Source: an uncultured bacterium (GTDB taxonomy: Bacteria > Cyanobacteriota > Vampirovibrionia > Gastranaerophilales > Gastranaerophilaceae). From it: a stretch of DNA of 36,591 bases. Below the pieces are notes generated by a model. That model made no database searches. It was not told the DNA's origin and saw nothing but the letters and a program-made list of their open reading frames with translations. This document shows positions 15,681 to 22,140 of this stretch, piece after piece. The stretch is from positions 1 to 36,591 of the forward strand of contig CAREDV010000006.1 in the NCBI GenBank assembly GCA_948964545.1, in the 5' to 3' direction. The first letter of the stretch is position 1, and each line of letters starts with the position of its first letter. Made by a program: the position numbers and the translations under genes.

Positions 15681-17192
15681 ATGGAAAAATATTTATATCA
15701 AAGAAACACATCTAAAAATTCTGATTTTGTCATGTGGATGGCGTTTCCAGGAATATATTCTTTTTCTATGTCCTCTTTAGGGTATTTGTGGATGTTTAAA
15801 ACTCTTGATGAACTTGAGGGTATAAATATAGAAAGAATCTGCTCAGATACCGAAAAAACAGTATATTCAAAACCAGATTTACTCGGGTTTTCATTCTCAT
15901 TTGATATGGATTTTTTGACTATTTTTTCAATGCTTGAAAAATACAGTATTCCTTTAAAAGCCAAAGACAGAGATATTATTGTATTTGCTGGAGGCCCTGT
16001 TGTAAGTGCAAACCCTGAACCTTACAGAGATTTTTTTGATTTCTTTATAATTGGCGATGGTGAGGATGTTAATATTAAAGCCGTTGAAATTTGTAAAAAT
16101 GCACCAAGTAAATCAAAAGCTCTACAATTGCTTTCTGAAGTTGAGGGGATTTATGTTCCAATTTATCCTAAAAATGTTCAAAAGCTTACCAAAAAAATAA
16201 CTGAATGTATTTACACTCCAATAATTAGTAATGAGGCATTTTTCAAGGACACATTTATACTTGAAATGTCACGCGGATGCGCAAACAGATGCGGTTTTTG
16301 CCTTGCCTCTTATTTAAATTTGCCATTAAGATGTGTGCCTTATGAGGAACTTTTAAAAATTATTGAACTTGGACTTTCAAATACAAATAAAATTGCACTA
16401 TTAGGTGCTCAAATTAGTGCTCACCCTCATTTTAGGGATATCTGCAAATATATTTACGATAAAATTCAAGCAGGGCAGAATATTGAAATGAGCGTTTCTT
16501 CGCTTCGTGTTGATGCAATTTCACCTGATATAATAAAAACATTTGTTGCTGCGGGTCAAAAAAATACGACACTTGCAATTGAAGCTGGAAGCGAACGTTT
16601 AAGAAAGGTTATAAATAAAAACTTGACCGAAGAACAGATTTTTAATGCTGTGAAAATAGCACGAGACAACGGCTTGAAAGGTTTGAAATTTTACGGAATG
16701 CTAGGACTTCCCACAGAAACTCAAGAGGATTTAGAAGCAGTTATAAAACTTGCAAAACGTTTAAAACAGGAAAACAAAGGGTTTGATATATCATTTGGAT
16801 TTTCAAGCTTTGTACCTAAGGCAAATACACCTTTTCAATGGTTTGGTCGTGAAAATACAAAATCATTGGAAGAAAAAAGTAATTTCCTAAAAAAAGAACT
16901 GCATAAAATTGGTGTTACTGCGCATATTTCAAGTATTAAGTGGGATTACTGGCAGGCTGTATTATCACGAGGTGATGCATCTTTATGTGATTTTATCCTG
17001 GATGTTTACAGACACGGAGGAAAGCTTGGGGCTTTCAAATCTGCAGCTAAAAAATACAATATTGATACTGATTATTTTGCCTGTGCAAATTGGGATTTCA
17101 ATCAAAAATTACCGTGGGATTTTATAAATATAAATCCAGGAAAAGAATTTTTAATAAAAGAAAATCAAAGATTAATCGCCATTGCCGTATAA
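15681..17192 (+). CDS. B12-binding-like radical SAM protein
   Basis: 503 residues. Residues about 60-140 resemble the vestigial Rossmann B12-binding domain seen in this group (FAGGPVVSANPEPY, IIGDGED). The radical SAM cluster motif CANRCGFC is intact at C200, C204 and C207. The barrel that follows carries AIEAGSERLRKVINKN and GLKFYGMLGLPTET. It resembles the conserved radical SAM proteins of bacteria and cyanobacteria often annotated as TIGR03960-like, whose reaction is not established to my knowledge. A cobalamin-binding DxHxxG is not visible, so cobalamin may not bind. Translationally linked to the upstream permease with no gap; AAAGGG lies in the end of that gene. Confidence 0.85.
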   Translation: MEKYLYQRNTSKNSDFVMWMAFPGIYSFSMSSLGYLWMFKTLDELEGINIERICSDTEKTVYSKPDLLGFSFSFDMDFLTIFSMLEKYSIPLKAKDRDIIVFAGGPVVSANPEPYRDFFDFFIIGDGEDVNIKAVEICKNAPSKSKALQLLSEVEGIYVPIYPKNVQKLTKKITECIYTPIISNEAFFKDTFILEMSRGCANRCGFCLASYLNLPLRCVPYEELLKIIELGLSNTNKIALLGAQISAHPHFRDICKYIYDKIQAGQNIEMSVSSLRVDAISPDIIKTFVAAGQKNTTLAIEAGSERLRKVINKNLTEEQIFNAVKIARDNGLKGLKFYGMLGLPTETQEDLEAVIKLAKRLKQENKGFDISFGFSSFVPKANTPFQWFGRENTKSLEEKSNFLKKELHKIGVTAHISSIKWDYWQAVLSRGDASLCDFILDVYRHGGKLGAFKSAAKKYNIDTDYFACANWDFNQKLPWDFININPGKEFLIKENQRLIAIAV

Positions 17193-17200
17193 AACTTTCC

Positions 17201-17228
17201 AATGCCCAATGGGCTACGTGCATAGCAC
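17201..17228 (-). repeat. Stop-adjacent hairpin repeat, copy 2 (after histidine phosphatase)
   Basis: This segment fills most of the 36-base gap between two convergent genes. It contains GCCC-AAT-GGGC and then GCTA-CGTGCA-TAGC. AATGCCCAATGG is shared with copy 3 (18440-18451), and GGCTACGTGCATAGCAC with copy 1 (two differences). On the minus strand it starts right after the phosphatase stop. Confidence 0.55.
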
Positions 17229-17852
17229 TTACATCGGTTTGTAATCACAGTATACAAGACTTGACCAGCGTTCAAAGTAACTAATTTGAGTAGCGCTGCC
17301 AGATTTAATATAAATTCTATGCAAAGAACTAGGAGGCATATTCAATGCAGAGCATATTGCTGCTTTTATAACATCCTTATGAGTTACAATAATTATTCTG
17401 TTACCCTGATTATTTTCTATAATCCTATTAATAGAATTTTTAATTCTGCTAACAAACCCTAAAACACTCTCAGCATCTTCAGGCGTTGCAATATCAGGGT
17501 TATTAATAAGCTTGTCTAATGCATCTGGGAATTTTTCATCAATCTGCTCAAATGTCAATCCATTAAAAGCACCGCATTTTCTTGGATGTAAATCTTCAAT
17601 AATTTCAAAATCTTGTTTAAATTGTTTTGCAATCATAGCAGCTGATTGGACAGAACGCGTTGCAGGCGAAGTGTATATTTTATCATTTTTTACACCACGT
17701 TTTTTTAAAAACTCACAAATTTTTTCAATTTCTTCCTGACCTTTTTCGTTAATCGGGGGGTAATTTTCTAAGTCTGTAAAACGGTCATCTTCGCTAAAAA
17801 GTGTTGCACCGTTACATATAAAAGTTATTTTACATTTTCTATCAAAATACAT
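17229..17852 (-). CDS. Histidine phosphatase superfamily protein with degenerate active site
   Basis: 207 residues with the phosphoglycerate-mutase-like fold. The first strand should end in RHG, carrying the phosphate-accepting histidine. Here it reads FICNGATLF, so R-H-G is C13-N14-G15. The usual Leu-x-Glu acid motif appears as LHPRKCGAFNG (88-98), with Pro in place of Glu. Two other active-site residues remain: R66 in SPATRS and H158 in VTHKD. By family knowledge loss of the nucleophile should abolish phosphatase or mutase activity, so a binding or regulatory role is likely. The reading frame is intact, with an AAAGGATAA ribosome site and a good promoter, so it is not an obvious pseudogene. 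Confidence 0.85.
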   Translation of the reverse strand: MYFDRKCKITFICNGATLFSEDDRFTDLENYPPINEKGQEEIEKICEFLKKRGVKNDKIYTSPATRSVQSAAMIAKQFKQDFEIIEDLHPRKCGAFNGLTFEQIDEKFPDALDKLINNPDIATPEDAESVLGFVSRIKNSINRIIENNQGNRIIIVTHKDVIKAAICSALNMPPSSLHRIYIKSGSATQISYFERWSSLVYCDYKPM

Positions 17853-17870
17853 TTTTTATCCTTTATTATA

Positions 17871-17898
17871 ATTATAACATATTTTGTGATATAATCAA
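17871..17898 (-). promoter_or_regulatory. Promoter of the histidine phosphatase gene
   Basis: TTGATT (17893-17898), 16-base spacer, TATAAT (17871-17876) on the minus strand; predicted start about 17864, leader 12 bases with AAAGGA. Its -35 overlaps the -10 of the divergent leuD promoter. Confidence 0.55.
17887..17895 (+). promoter_or_regulatory. leuD promoter, extended -10
   Basis: TGATATAAT fits the extended -10 pattern TGnTATAAT, with no recognisable -35. Predicted start is about 17902, giving a leader of some 24 bases with TTGAGG before ATG 17926. Confidence 0.55.
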
Positions 17899-17925
17899 GA
17901 AAAGTTAATTAATTGAGGTATTATT

Positions 17926-18420
17926 ATGAGAGGAAAAGCTTTTAAATTCGGAGATAACATATCAACAGACCATATTGCACCAGGAAGATTGTTCCATTTG
18001 CGTTCAAATTTACCTGAATTTGCAAAACATGTTCTAGAAGATGCTGATCCTAATTTTGCAAGTTCAATGCAAAAAGGCGACTTTGTGGTAGGCGGATCAA
18101 ATTTCGGACTTGGTTCATCACGCGAGCACGCTCCTCAAATTATTAAAATTGCAGGTGTTGGTGCAGTTATTGCCAAATCTTTTGCCAGAATTTTTTACCG
18201 TAATGCTATTAATATCGGGCTTTTAGCTGTTGAAGCTGATACTGATGCAATTGATGCAGGTGACGAGCTTGATTTAGATATTGAAAAAGGTATTTTAACA
18301 GATTTGACAAACGGAGCAATTATTCCAATTGAACCGCTTCCGCCTGTTATGATTAAGTTGCTGCAAGACGGCGGACTTGTTGAACATATTAAGAAAAACG
18401 GCGATTTTAAATTGGTTTAA
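17926..18420 (+). CDS. leuD: 3-Isopropylmalate dehydratase small subunit
   Basis: 164 residues, the short LeuD/HacB-type swivel domain rather than the roughly 200-residue enterobacterial form. It starts with the family block FGDNISTDHIAPGR and carries GSSREHAP (about residues 64-71) and AKSFARIFYRNAINIG (about 84-99). Together with the LeuC aconitase subunit it isomerises 2- to 3-isopropylmalate in leucine synthesis. Small subunits of this type also serve homoaconitase or citramalate routes, so specificity depends on the partner. LeuC is not in the window. It stands alone between two minus-strand genes. Confidence 0.92.
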   Translation: MRGKAFKFGDNISTDHIAPGRLFHLRSNLPEFAKHVLEDADPNFASSMQKGDFVVGGSNFGLGSSREHAPQIIKIAGVGAVIAKSFARIFYRNAINIGLLAVEADTDAIDAGDELDLDIEKGILTDLTNGAIIPIEPLPPVMIKLLQDGGLVEHIKKNGDFKLV

Positions 18421-18439
18421 AATATCTTTAAATTGTATT

Positions 18440-18470
18440 AATGCCCAATGGTGGGAAGCGTCACGTTTCC
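18440..18470 (-). repeat. Stop-adjacent hairpin repeat, copy 3
   Basis: AATGCCCAATGGTGGG followed by GGAAGCGTCACGTTTCC, an imperfect palindrome. The first 12 bases equal those of the copy at 17201. The hairpin part differs in sequence but sits in the same place, directly after the stop of the minus-strand gene ending at 18471. Confidence 0.45.
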
Positions 18471-19109
18471 TTACCAGTTGCGAAGCCCGTTAAGCATGTG
18501 TTCAGCTTCTGTTACGTTACGTTTTCGAAGTTGAACGTACTCATTTTTGGCAGGATTAAATACGCACATTGTTTTACCGCAGTTAGATAAAAAATTGGTG
18601 AGCAATGTGTAATTAGAAGCCTTTTCTCTCACACTGTTACATTCTTCTATACTATTACAAATTTTACTCGGGCCGATAGTGCCTGTGCGCATATTATTGA
18701 AAGCATCCAAACTATATGGCTGCAGGTTATAGTTTTTATAAAGCTGATTTTTTGAGAAATATCCATAAATTGCTGAGTGAAATTCATCTCTGGAATTATA
18801 TAAATAAAATACAACTTTCTTGTTAGAAGAAAAAAGATTTTTCCAAGCCCCTGAACTTTCAGAACCTCTTATAACATTAGAAGGTATAATTCTCGGACGA
18901 TAATTTTTATAAACAGTAACCTTTTTTCTAGAGGAACGTTCTTGGTTTATATACTGTTCTATACCTGTGGATTTTATATTATTAACAATTACATTTGACA
19001 AATTCTGAAATGAACTTTCTTGTAAAATCCCCGAAAAATATGCACTTGCTGCAATAAAGACTATACAGCCCGCATAACATCCAACCTCTTTTAATATCTC
19101 TTTATTCAT
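18471..19109 (-). CDS. Membrane-anchored protein of unknown function
   Basis: 212 residues. One N-terminal hydrophobic segment (about residues 11-28) would anchor it or act as an uncleaved signal, with the rest outside the membrane. The outer part begins with a basic linker (SSRKKVTVYKNYRPR). Residues about 95-205 may resemble a thioredoxin-like fold: a strand KKVVFYLY, and late NCGKTMCVFNPAKNEYVQL resembling the second half of a thioredoxin domain. No canonical CXXC is present; the cysteines are C-GKTM-C and two near SKICNSIEEC. Function unknown. It has no ribosome site, and a very good promoter ends exactly at the start codon. Confidence 0.7.
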   Translation of the reverse strand: MNKEILKEVGCYAGCIVFIAASAYFSGILQESSFQNLSNVIVNNIKSTGIEQYINQERSSRKKVTVYKNYRPRIIPSNVIRGSESSGAWKNLFSSNKKVVFYLYNSRDEFHSAIYGYFSKNQLYKNYNLQPYSLDAFNNMRTGTIGPSKICNSIEECNSVREKASNYTLLTNFLSNCGKTMCVFNPAKNEYVQLRKRNVTEAEHMLNGLRNW

Positions 19110-19115
19110 ACAAAA

Positions 19116-19144
19116 ATATTACTACAACATTAAGCATTTTTCAA
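19116..19144 (-). promoter_or_regulatory. Leaderless promoter of the membrane-anchored protein gene
   Basis: TTGAAA (19139-19144), 17-base spacer, TAATAT (19116-19121), then six bases to ATG 19109 on the minus strand. The predicted +1 is the A of the ATG. No Shine-Dalgarno sequence is present. Confidence 0.7.
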
Positions 19145-19151
19145 TCTTTTA

Positions 19152-19180
19152 TTGACAACAGGCTTTGTGCGGTGTTTAAT
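19152..19180 (+). promoter_or_regulatory. Promoter of the rpsL-rpsG operon
   Basis: A consensus TTGACA (19152-19157), 17-base spacer, TTTAAT (19175-19180). Predicted start about 19187, 180 bases before rpsL. Its -35 lies 7 bases from the -35 of the divergent gene. Confidence 0.8.
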
Positions 19181-19186
19181 AAAATT

Positions 19187-19366
19187 ACACAAAGCCGATT
19201 TATATCGATTTTGTCAGGCAAAAATAGGACGTAGGGGTCGCGAAAGCTTTAGGGCTCTGGCTTTTTAAAGATTTTTGATGACTCGGCAGTCCCGTCATAA
19301 TCGGAATGCGTAAGGGTTTTGGAATATGATTTTGCCGAAGATGTTACTAAATTAAAGGAGAAAAAA
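19187..19366 (+). promoter_or_regulatory. Long 5' leader of the rpsL operon
   Basis: About 180 transcribed bases before rpsL. Local hairpins visible: CGAT-TTAT-ATCG near 19200, AAAGC/GCTTT followed by five U near 19240-19265 (a weak terminator-like form), and two mutually exclusive pairings near 19277-19300, GACT-CGGC-AGTC versus ATGAC/GTCAT. A 9-codon ORF (MILPKMLLN, 19326-19355) ends 11 bases before the rpsL start. This fits an autoregulated or attenuated ribosomal-protein leader, but I recognise no named family. Confidence 0.45.
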
Positions 19367-19753
19367 ATGCCTACAATTAATCAGCTTGTTCGCAGAGAAC
19401 GTAAAAAGCTAATTGACAAAACAAAATCTCCAGCTTTGATGGATTGCCCTCAAAGACGTGGAGTATGCACAAGAGTTTACACAACTACCCCTAAAAAACC
19501 TAACTCAGCTTTAAGAAAAGTTGCAAGGGTAAGATTAACTAACGGATTTGAAGTAACTTCATATATCCCTGGTATTGGTCACAACCTTCAAGAACACAGT
19601 GTTGTTCTTATTAGAGGTGGAAGGGTTAAAGACCTTCCTGGTGTAAGATATCACATCGTTAGAGGTACTTTGGATACTGCAGGTGTTGCAAACAGAGCTC
19701 AAAGCAGATCTAAATACGGTGCTAAGAAAAATGCTAAAGGAGGTAAGAAATAA
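19367..19753 (+). CDS. rpsL: Small-subunit ribosomal protein uS12
   Basis: 128 residues. It starts MPTINQLVRRERKK and contains the invariant CTRVYTTTPKKPNSALRK (about residues 27-44) and GVRYHIVRG blocks near the decoding centre. Both lysines associated with streptomycin phenotypes (in TPKKPNSA and RGGRVKDLPG) are wild type. A strong AAAGGAG precedes ATG 19367; an in-frame 16-residue extension upstream lacks one and is rejected. Its stop overlaps the rpsG start by one base (TAATG). Confidence 0.97.
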   Translation: MPTINQLVRRERKKLIDKTKSPALMDCPQRRGVCTRVYTTTPKKPNSALRKVARVRLTNGFEVTSYIPGIGHNLQEHSVVLIRGGRVKDLPGVRYHIVRGTLDTAGVANRAQSRSKYGAKKNAKGGKK

Positions 19754-20223
19754 TGTCTAGACGTTCAAAACCAGCTAAAAGAATACCTTTAGCAGATCCA
19801 GTATACAACAGTGTTGATATTTCTAAATTTATCAACAGAATTATGAGACGCGGTAAAAAATCGCTTGCTGAAAAAATCTTCTATGCAACTTTAACAAGAT
19901 TAGAAGAAAGAACAGGCGAAAAAGCTCTTGAAATCTTCCAAAAGGCAATGACTAACGCTACACCGCTTTTAGAAGTAAAAGCAAGACGTATCGGCGGTTC
20001 TACTTATCAAGTACCTATTGAAGTTAAAGCAGACAGAGGTTTTGCTCTTGCTTCATCATGGTTAATTGAAGCTGCTAAAAAACGCGGCGGTAAATCATTT
20101 ATCGACAAATTAACAAATGAATTGATTGATGCTTCAAACGGTTCAGGCGCAGCTTGCAAAAAACGTGAAGATACTCACAAAATGGCAGAAGCTAACAAAG
20201 CTTTCGCTCACTACAGATATTAA
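19753..20223 (+). CDS. rpsG: Small-subunit ribosomal protein uS7
   Basis: 156 residues, exactly the usual length, from MSRRSKPAKR to the C-terminal DTHKMAEANKAFAHYRY. The ribosome site AGGAGG lies in the end of rpsL. The usual downstream fusA and tuf genes of the str operon are absent: a strong terminator follows the stop and a gene on the other strand comes next. S7 in other bacteria represses its own operon by binding mRNA; whether that applies here is unknown. Confidence 0.97.
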   Translation: MSRRSKPAKRIPLADPVYNSVDISKFINRIMRRGKKSLAEKIFYATLTRLEERTGEKALEIFQKAMTNATPLLEVKARRIGGSTYQVPIEVKADRGFALASSWLIEAAKKRGGKSFIDKLTNELIDASNGSGAACKKREDTHKMAEANKAFAHYRY

Positions 20224-20226
20224 TCG

Positions 20227-20253
20227 AAAAGGGGAACTTAGTTCCCCTTTTTT
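20227..20253 (+). terminator. Terminator of the rpsL-rpsG operon
   Basis: Arms 20227-20237 and 20241-20251 form an 11-bp stem AAAAGGGGAAC with a 3-base loop, followed by a U-run to 20253. The loop (20238-20240) is the stop codon of the convergent minus-strand gene. Confidence 0.9.
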
Positions 20254-21824
20254 AATTTCTCTAAATCCTCTTTTGGTGTAGTTATTTCATTAATGTTATA
20301 TAGTTTTATAAATGCTTTTAGCACCGCAGGATTTATAACAAGAGGGGGACAATCTGATAAAAATATGTCTTTTGCTCCGTTATTTTTTAGATTAATTATA
20401 TTTGACAATGAATTTACATCGCACTTAGTCAAGAAAAATGCAAGCTTATCAGAATTAACTGGAATTTTTTGCAGAATTGCATGTAAAACACCATATAATA
20501 CTGCATAATCATTTCCAATATTTATGTGTAATACATTTTCTAGTTTTGGATTATAAGAAAAACTTATTGCATAAGTATTTTGGGGCATATTACAGAAAAA
20601 CTTTTTAAAATAGTCTATTTTATCAACAGTTAAATTTGACGGTCCTATTATAAATATTTTTTCTGGATTTTTTTCTATGATTTTATTAAGTTCCGCATTA
20701 ACTTCACTTTCATCATAACCAATAAATTCTTCTTTTCTTTGCTGACCTTTAGCAAAACCTTTAGCCTGACGAGCTGAATCTATAAGGGGGCTAAAGTCAT
20801 TATTTTCAATTTTAACAACACCTTTTGCTGCAACTTTATCAGTTGTAAACAATCTCCCGCGATAAAGATATTCAATATTTTGAGTTTCATTTCTTGTTAA
20901 AAGTATTGCACCAGGAAATGTTGCAAAATCAAGTATTGTATTGGATACACCGCTTCCAAAATGTCCTTTTAAAGTTTTATATTCCTTAAAAAACGGAAAT
21001 GCGTGTGCAATCATAAGATTGCCATTTGTATAAACATCAATATCTTCATCCAAGACATCTAGAAACGTTTTTAAATCGTTTAGATTTGAACCAGATACCA
21101 TAATTGCTTTATTTGGTTTTGTCGATGTTGAAACGGCAGTTAATTGGATTTGTCCAAATTTTTCCGTTTGAAGTTCATTAATTTGTTTTAAAAGTTCAAT
21201 ATCATATTTAGCAAGTTCATCTATATAAAGTTTTATTTTTTGAGGTGATACTCTGCTTGAATTAAAAAGATTTAAAGCATTCAAAACACTGTCTGATGAA
21301 AATTTTGCATATGAACCGTAATCATGAAGATTAATCCAATTTACGCTAACACTTTTAATAACGCCTGACAAAATTTCAGAATAATATTTCTCATTAAGCC
21401 CTAAACGCTTATATTTTTGTAAAAATTCTCTGTCACCGCGTTTTAGAATTGAGGATAGATTTGTTTTAGCAGAAAATTTAAGTAAATTTTTTAAATCTTC
21501 ACACTGAGAATTATTTTCTCTGCACAGTTTCATATATTCTTTACGTGTTTTGACAAAATTGTTATATTGTTTTGAAAATAGTTCCAATACCTGCGCTTCA
21601 GACAAATCTTTCAAACTGTCAATAAAGGCTAGCTGAAACATTATATCATAGATTATATTTTCTTTTTCTATGCCAAAATTTTTTAATTTTAAAATATAAT
21701 AAGAAATTTGGCGCAGAAGTATAAACATTATCTCCTGCATAGAAGAAATATTAGGAGAAACAGAGCATGCTCCGCGAGAAATACAATCGTTAAATTCAAA
21801 ACTGTCAGAGGAATTATAAAACAT
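20238..21824 (-). CDS. Hybrid cluster protein (Hcp) homologue lacking the cluster ligands
   Basis: 528 residues. From about residue 238 to the end it follows the Hcp/hydroxylamine reductase fold closely: IMVSGSNLNDLKTFLDVL, DVYTNGNLMIAHAFP, FATFPGAILLT, LYRGRLFTTD, and a C-terminal INEITTPKEDLEKL. E. coli Hcp has ISGHDLKDL, VYTHGEMLPAHGYP, FPGPIVMTSNCI at these places. My motif alignment puts S246, N269, E313, S396, S423, N438 and D469 where Hcp has its His, two Glu and four Cys hybrid-cluster ligands, so all seven appear lost. The N-terminus keeps a Cx5C pair (C14, C20, in CISRGACS), unlike the four-Cys motif of Hcp. It lies one base after a glutaredoxin gene, with an AAGGTG ribosome site inside that gene's end. 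Catalytic Hcp activity is unlikely; the actual role is unknown. Confidence 0.75.
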   Translation of the reverse strand: MFYNSSDSFEFNDCISRGACSVSPNISSMQEIMFILLRQISYYILKLKNFGIEKENIIYDIMFQLAFIDSLKDLSEAQVLELFSKQYNNFVKTRKEYMKLCRENNSQCEDLKNLLKFSAKTNLSSILKRGDREFLQKYKRLGLNEKYYSEILSGVIKSVSVNWINLHDYGSYAKFSSDSVLNALNLFNSSRVSPQKIKLYIDELAKYDIELLKQINELQTEKFGQIQLTAVSTSTKPNKAIMVSGSNLNDLKTFLDVLDEDIDVYTNGNLMIAHAFPFFKEYKTLKGHFGSGVSNTILDFATFPGAILLTRNETQNIEYLYRGRLFTTDKVAAKGVVKIENNDFSPLIDSARQAKGFAKGQQRKEEFIGYDESEVNAELNKIIEKNPEKIFIIGPSNLTVDKIDYFKKFFCNMPQNTYAISFSYNPKLENVLHINIGNDYAVLYGVLHAILQKIPVNSDKLAFFLTKCDVNSLSNIINLKNNGAKDIFLSDCPPLVINPAVLKAFIKLYNINEITTPKEDLEKLKKGN

Positions 21825-21825
21825 A

Positions 21826-22050
21826 TCAGCACCTTGTTGTTAAATACTTAATAATCTCATCACTTTCATAATGGCTTACACCATCATCATACAAAAACGG
21901 TACTTGATTTTGTCCGCCAAGTTCCATAAGCCTTTCAAAATTTTCAGGCTTTGTTATATCTTTTTTTTCATAACGAATACTTTCTTTGTCCATAAAATCC
22001 ATTACCTTGCGGCAATATGGACAGGTTTCTAAAATATAAAGTTCTATCAT
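21826..22050 (-). CDS. Glutaredoxin-like protein
   Basis: 74 residues, a minimal glutaredoxin. It has the dithiol site CPYC at C10-C13 after the first strand, a cis-proline in QVPF (about residues 50-53) and a C-terminal SDEIIKYL helix. It would reduce disulfides or glutathionylated/low-molecular-weight thiols. I start at ATG 22050 with AAAGGAATT upstream, not at the earlier reading from 22071. It is the first gene of a pair with the Hcp-like protein, which suggests that protein may undergo thiol exchange. Confidence 0.88.
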   Translation of the reverse strand: MIELYILETCPYCRKVMDFMDKESIRYEKKDITKPENFERLMELGGQNQVPFLYDDGVSHYESDEIIKYLTTRC

Positions 22051-22122
22051 ATATAAATTCCTTTCAAACATATTATAAACAATTAATTATTTTATAAATC
22101 GCCCTTGTTATTAATATTTTTT

Positions 22123-22128
22123 TATAAT
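22123..22128 (+). promoter_or_regulatory. Candidate -10 box of wecB
   Basis: TATAAT with predicted start about 22135, only six bases before ATG 22141. No Shine-Dalgarno sequence and no clear -35. It is a near-leaderless arrangement. Confidence 0.35.
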
Positions 22129-22140
22129 AAACTGACAATT

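Noticed and set aside
14655..17192. Permease plus radical SAM protein as a peptide-natural-product cassette with the small Cys-rich protein
   Set aside because: They are about 7 kb apart with many unrelated genes between. The radical SAM protein lacks a visible SPASM-like C-terminal cysteine set or a precursor-recognition domain, and the permease is AI-2E type, not a peptide ABC exporter.
19319..19366. N-terminal extension of uS12 from a TTG start
   Set aside because: ATG 19367 has a perfect AAAGGAG site and the family's MPTINQ start; the extension has no ribosome site and matches nothing in uS12.
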